Part shown: positions 61,163-64,000 of the stretch, in pieces | Position numbering within the stretch: position 1 is the first letter of the stretch | Layout of the letters: every line of letters starts with the position of its first letter | Source of the DNA: GCA-2725625 sp964574215 | Lineage (GTDB): Bacteria; Pseudomonadota; Alphaproteobacteria; Rhodospirillales; UBA2165 | NCBI GenBank assembly: GCA_964574215.1 | Contig: CAZNLR010000010.1 | Location: 1 to 64,000, forward strand | Length of the DNA stretch: 64,000 nucleotides | Reading direction: 5' to 3' | Made by a program: the position numbers and the translations under genes | Notes under the pieces: generated by a model | The model's database searches: none | What the model was told of the DNA's origin: nothing | What the model saw: the letters and a program-made list of their open reading frames with translations, nothing else

Positions 61163-62860
61163 ATGAGTAACGGTAATTTCCGTATCTGCCCGGACACCGG
61201 GTTTAAAGTTGATCTTCCCGGCGAAAAGCTGATCAAGATCAATGCTGTAACTGCTGTCGTCTTCCTTTTGATCGGCGGTCTCTTCGGCGTTCTCGTCGCC
61301 TTGACCCGTTGGCCGGAACTTCACATTCTGCCGGCTGACCTGTTCTACCTGGCGCTGACGGCGCATGGTCTCGATATCCTGCTGGTCTGGATTATCTTCT
61401 TCGAAATCGCCTTGTTGTATTTCTGTTCGTCGATTCTGCTGAATGTCAGATTGGCGATGCCGAAAATCGCCTGGCTGGCTTATTGGCTGATGCTGATTGG
61501 CGCTTTGATCACCAACGTCATCGTTTTGATGGGTGATTCGAATGTGATGTTCACCTCTTATGTGCCGATGCAGGCCCATCCCGGGTTTTACCTTGGCATC
61601 ATCATATTCGCCGTCGGCGCCTTGGTTGGTTGCGGTATCTTCTTCGGTACCCTGGTGATCGCCAAAAAGGAAAAAACCTATGAAGGTTCAGTTCCGCTGG
61701 TTACTTTTGGTGCGATAACGGCTGCCATTATTGCCGTATTCACCATCGCCTCCGGCGCGGTCATCCTGATCCCGACCTTGTTATGGTCGATGGATTTGAT
61801 CTCCTACATCGATCCCTTGATGTACAAGATCGTCTGGTGGGCCATGGGACACTCTTCTCAGCAGATCAACGTTTCCGCCCATATCGCCGTATGGTACGCC
61901 ATTGCCGCGATCCTGTTCGGCGCCAAACCGCTCTCTGAGAAAGTCAGCCGTTTCGCCTTCCTGATGTACATCCTGTTCCTGCAACTTGCTTCGGCTCACC
62001 ACCTTCTGGTGGAACCGGCGCTCAGTTCCGAATGGAAAATCGTCAACACCTCCTACATGCTCTATCTGGCGGTGATGGCTTCCATGATCCACGGTCTGAC
62101 AGTTCCGGGCGCGATCGAAGCTGCCCAGAGGAAAAAAGGTTACACCAACGGCTTGTTCGAATGGCTCCGCAAGGCGCCCTGGAGCAATCCGGTGTTCTCC
62201 GGCATGTTCCTGTCCTTGATCATGTTTGGCTTCCTCGGTGGTATCACCGGCGTCATCATGGGCGTCGAGCAGGTTAACATCATCATCCATAATACGCTGT
62301 ACGTGCCAGGGCACTTCCACGGTACGGTTGCCGCGGGTACCACCTTGGCCTTCATGGCGATAACCTACTGGCTGGTGCCGGTCCTCTTCCGGCGCGAGTT
62401 GATCCTGCCGGGTTGGGCCAAATGGCAGCCCTACATCTTCGCCATCGGCATCTCTTTGCTGTCTTTGGCTATGATGGGCGCTGGTACGTTGGGTGTTTCC
62501 CGCCGTCACTGGGACATCACCTTCGCCGACGCGGCGATCAAGTTTGATCACCCGGCCTTGGCGCATCTGATGATGGGTCTCAATGGTGTTGCGGCATTGA
62601 TCTGCATGGTCGGTGGCTTCATGTTCATTGCCGTGATCGTGGGCTCCCTTCTGTGGGGTAAACATCGCGGATACGAACCGGCTCCGGAAGCGGCGGCCGA
62701 GGCCGAAGCGCCTCCTGCTTCGGCGATGTCGGCCCACGGCGATGCGGGCACCATGGAAGTACCAGGGACATTTGTCCTGGCATTGGTCTTCCTGGCGACC
62801 TTCGTCCTCTACTACTTCGTGAACTGGAAGTTCTTGGCTTCCACGTGGGGTCTCAGCTAG
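61163..62860 (+). CDS. Heme-copper superfamily subunit I, probable CuA-type NO reductase (eNOR-like)
   Basis: The protein has 565 residues and about 14 membrane helices. Low-spin heme ligands are His68 (LTAHGL) and His386, the high-spin heme ligand is His384 (PGHFHG), and the copper-site histidines are His230, His279 and His280. The Tyr that is cross-linked to His in oxygen reductases (HPEVY) is replaced by Gln234 (HSSQQ). Loss of that Tyr is a hallmark of NO-reductase families within this superfamily. With nirS and a matching FNR box, NO reduction to N2O is the most likely reaction. GGAGGG precedes the start. Paired with the CuA subunit it resembles the eNOR group. Confidence 0.82.
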   Translation: MSNGNFRICPDTGFKVDLPGEKLIKINAVTAVVFLLIGGLFGVLVALTRWPELHILPADLFYLALTAHGLDILLVWIIFFEIALLYFCSSILLNVRLAMPKIAWLAYWLMLIGALITNVIVLMGDSNVMFTSYVPMQAHPGFYLGIIIFAVGALVGCGIFFGTLVIAKKEKTYEGSVPLVTFGAITAAIIAVFTIASGAVILIPTLLWSMDLISYIDPLMYKIVWWAMGHSSQQINVSAHIAVWYAIAAILFGAKPLSEKVSRFAFLMYILFLQLASAHHLLVEPALSSEWKIVNTSYMLYLAVMASMIHGLTVPGAIEAAQRKKGYTNGLFEWLRKAPWSNPVFSGMFLSLIMFGFLGGITGVIMGVEQVNIIIHNTLYVPGHFHGTVAAGTTLAFMAITYWLVPVLFRRELILPGWAKWQPYIFAIGISLLSLAMMGAGTLGVSRRHWDITFADAAIKFDHPALAHLMMGLNGVAALICMVGGFMFIAVIVGSLLWGKHRGYEPAPEAAAEAEAPPASAMSAHGDAGTMEVPGTFVLALVFLATFVLYYFVNWKFLASTWGLS

Positions 62861-62886
62861 AGGGCTTTGCCACATATAATGTTCGG

Positions 62887-62916
62887 GGGCGGACTGAGAA
62901 ATTTCTCAGTCCGCCC
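62887..62916 (+). terminator. Perfect 30-bp palindrome, probable terminator or attenuator
   Basis: The 13-bp arms GGGCGGACTGAGA / TCTCAGTCCGCCC enclose AATT. It lies 26 bases after the subunit I stop and is followed by only a short T-run (CATTTTG), so termination may be partial, with reduced transcription of sco. Confidence 0.7.
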
Positions 62917-62989
62917 TCAGCATTTTGGGGTAAAATTTCCCTGCTGACTGTAGGGTTATTTTTGAATTTAAATAAAGTAAAATAGTACG

Positions 62990-63904
62990 ATGTTCAAAAT
63001 TGAGATACGCAGAATACTGATGTTGGCTGGTTTGGCGCTGGCAGTGGCACCGATGCTGGCGGCGCCGGAAAATCTGAGCATCGTTACACCGGCCTTCGGT
63101 GATGAAAACGGAAAACGCAAGTTCACCCGCGAATCGTTCCCGGGAGCGTCCAAGTTCAATCCCGAATCGGCCTACAAGTACAGCCAATCGGCCGTCGGGA
63201 AGACCATCGGCAATTACCGGTTCCTCGGTACTGACGGAAAAAGACTGAACCTGGATCAGTTCAGGGGAGAACCTTTGATCATCAGTATGGTTTATTCCAG
63301 CTGTTTCGATATCTGTCCGGCCATTACCATGAATCTGGCTTCCGCCGTCGACAAGGCGCGGAAAGTTTTGCCTGATAAAAAGTTCAACGTGATATCCATT
63401 GGTTTCGACACGTTGCACGATTCGCCCGCGGCCATGAAATTGTTCGCCCGCCAATATGACGTCAGCGGCGACAATTGGAAGGTGGTCAGCGGCTCACCCG
63501 ATGCGGTGGAGCGTTTGGCCGCCGATACCGGCTTCATATATTACAGGTCAGCCAGAGGATTCGACCATCTGATGCAGACCACCCTGGTGGACGCCGACGG
63601 CAAAGTGGACACCCAGATTTACGGCGAAAACTTCGACGCCACCCTTTTGGTTGAGCCCCTAAAACAACTTTATTTCGGCGGTATTGCCTCGGTGACGAAC
63701 GTCGAATCCTTTGTCAATCGCGTGCGCCTGTTCTGCACCATCTATGATCCCAAGACAGACGCTTATAAATTTGATTACTCTTTTTTCATCGGCATGGCGT
63801 TAAGCGCTATCGTCCTCTTGCTGATGGGGAATTTTGTCGTCCGCAATGTGTGGCGGTTGTGGTTTTCCGATCACAAATCCGGCAACGGAACAGCAATGTC
63901 TTGA
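62990..63904 (+). CDS. SCO1/SenC/PrrC-family copper chaperone
   Basis: The protein has 304 residues with an N-terminal membrane anchor or signal, a thioredoxin-like domain with the copper motif SSCFDICPAI and the distal His in FDHLMQTTLVD, and an additional C-terminal membrane helix (ALSAIVLLLMGNFVVRNVW). Sco proteins deliver copper to the CuA site. It is transcribed with the NO reductase, whose CuA subunit is the likely client. The C-terminal helix makes it longer than the usual 190-220 residues. Confidence 0.88.
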   Translation: MFKIEIRRILMLAGLALAVAPMLAAPENLSIVTPAFGDENGKRKFTRESFPGASKFNPESAYKYSQSAVGKTIGNYRFLGTDGKRLNLDQFRGEPLIISMVYSSCFDICPAITMNLASAVDKARKVLPDKKFNVISIGFDTLHDSPAAMKLFARQYDVSGDNWKVVSGSPDAVERLAADTGFIYYRSARGFDHLMQTTLVDADGKVDTQIYGENFDATLLVEPLKQLYFGGIASVTNVESFVNRVRLFCTIYDPKTDAYKFDYSFFIGMALSAIVLLLMGNFVVRNVWRLWFSDHKSGNGTAMS

Positions 63905-63934
63905 TCTCCTGAAACTTTAAATTAGAATTGTCTA

Positions 63935-64000
63935 ATGTTAGAAAAAATCCAAACTCCGCTGCAGGCGGCACTGTTAATCTTTGAGGGCTGGTTCGACCGC
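63935..64000 (+). CDS. Start of an unidentified protein (cut by right edge)
   Basis: The first 22 residues read MLEKIQTPLQAALLIFEGWF then DR, continuing open to the edge. It starts 31 bases after the sco gene on the same strand and so belongs to the denitrification block. A membrane cytochrome b-like protein is one possibility, but too little is visible to say. Confidence 0.5.
   Translation, partial: MLEKIQTPLQAALLIFEGWFDR

Noticed and set aside
60607..62860. Ordinary aa3-type cytochrome c oxidase
   Set aside because: The cross-link Tyr is Gln, subunit II is short, and no subunit III or heme a synthesis genes adjoin; nirS and the shared FNR box point to NO.
61163..62860. NO dismutase
   Set aside because: Known NO dismutases are single-chain qNOR relatives with an N-terminal quinol-type extension; this protein pairs with a CuA subunit.

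Overview
The window is about 54% GC by eye and very gene-dense. It looks like a chromosomal segment of a Gram-negative, metabolically versatile denitrifier, most likely an alphaproteobacterium. That placement is an inference from the gene mix: cytochrome cd1 nitrite reductase, TRAP/TAXI and Dpp/Liv transporters, FadR, IclR and TetR regulators, and Mo enzymes. No rRNA, tRNA, CRISPR array, transposase or phage gene was seen.

Layout. (1) 1-5451: an IclR regulator (cut by the left edge) faces an operon of a MoaD/ThiS-like protein, a Mo-bisPGD oxidoreductase, a four-cluster ferredoxin subunit and an NrfD-like membrane anchor. (2) 5463-14206: a dipeptide/oligopeptide-type ABC transporter (permeases and ATPases in one operon, binding protein in another), a small NTF2-like protein, an amidohydrolase and a FadR-type regulator. 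(3) 14443-22803: a second FadR regulator followed by an aromatic meta-cleavage cluster. It has a LigJ-type 4-oxalomesaconate hydratase, an HpaB-type flavin monooxygenase, a LigB-type extradiol dioxygenase, three RraA/LigK-type aldolases in a row and a ThDP enzyme. (4) 22941-31891: a TetR-controlled acyl-CoA block with enoyl-CoA hydratase, an unusual amidohydrolase, two SDRs, a CoA-transferase, an SCP-x-type thiolase, a pseudo-HMG-CoA-synthase/DUF35 fusion and a 3-hydroxyacyl-CoA dehydrogenase. (5) 32152-36891: an orphan receiver protein, an acyl-CoA ligase and a second Mo enzyme. (6) 36988-43418: two paralogous Crp/Fnr proteins bracketing galE, an asparagine synthase and gmd, then the apparent scar of a deletion that fused a truncated receiver gene to a TPR lipoprotein gene. 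(7) 43621-53703: a Liv-type branched ABC transporter, an orphan xanthine-oxidase-family large subunit (HcrA-like) and a TRAP/TAXI transporter. (8) 53848-55932: a large integral membrane protein. (9) 56024-64000: a denitrification block with nirS, a NirI/NosR protein, a 52-residue membrane peptide, a CuA subunit, a heme-copper subunit I with Gln at the usual Tyr position (NO reductase type), a Sco copper chaperone and the start of another gene.

How it fits together. Regions 1-5 and 7 read as import and catabolism of aromatic or cyclic acids: uptake (Dpp, Liv, TRAP), CoA activation, Mo-dependent redox steps, ring hydroxylation and 4,5-type cleavage, hydration and aldol cleavage to central metabolites, and a thiolytic branch. 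Region 9 supplies nitrite/NO respiration, and matching FNR-type boxes sit before nirS and before the NO reductase operon. The most notable signals are the TetR operator shared by two acyl-CoA promoters, the catalytically stripped HMG-CoA-synthase/DUF35 fusion, the CuA-type NO reductase with an unannotated small subunit candidate, and the receiver/TPR deletion scar.
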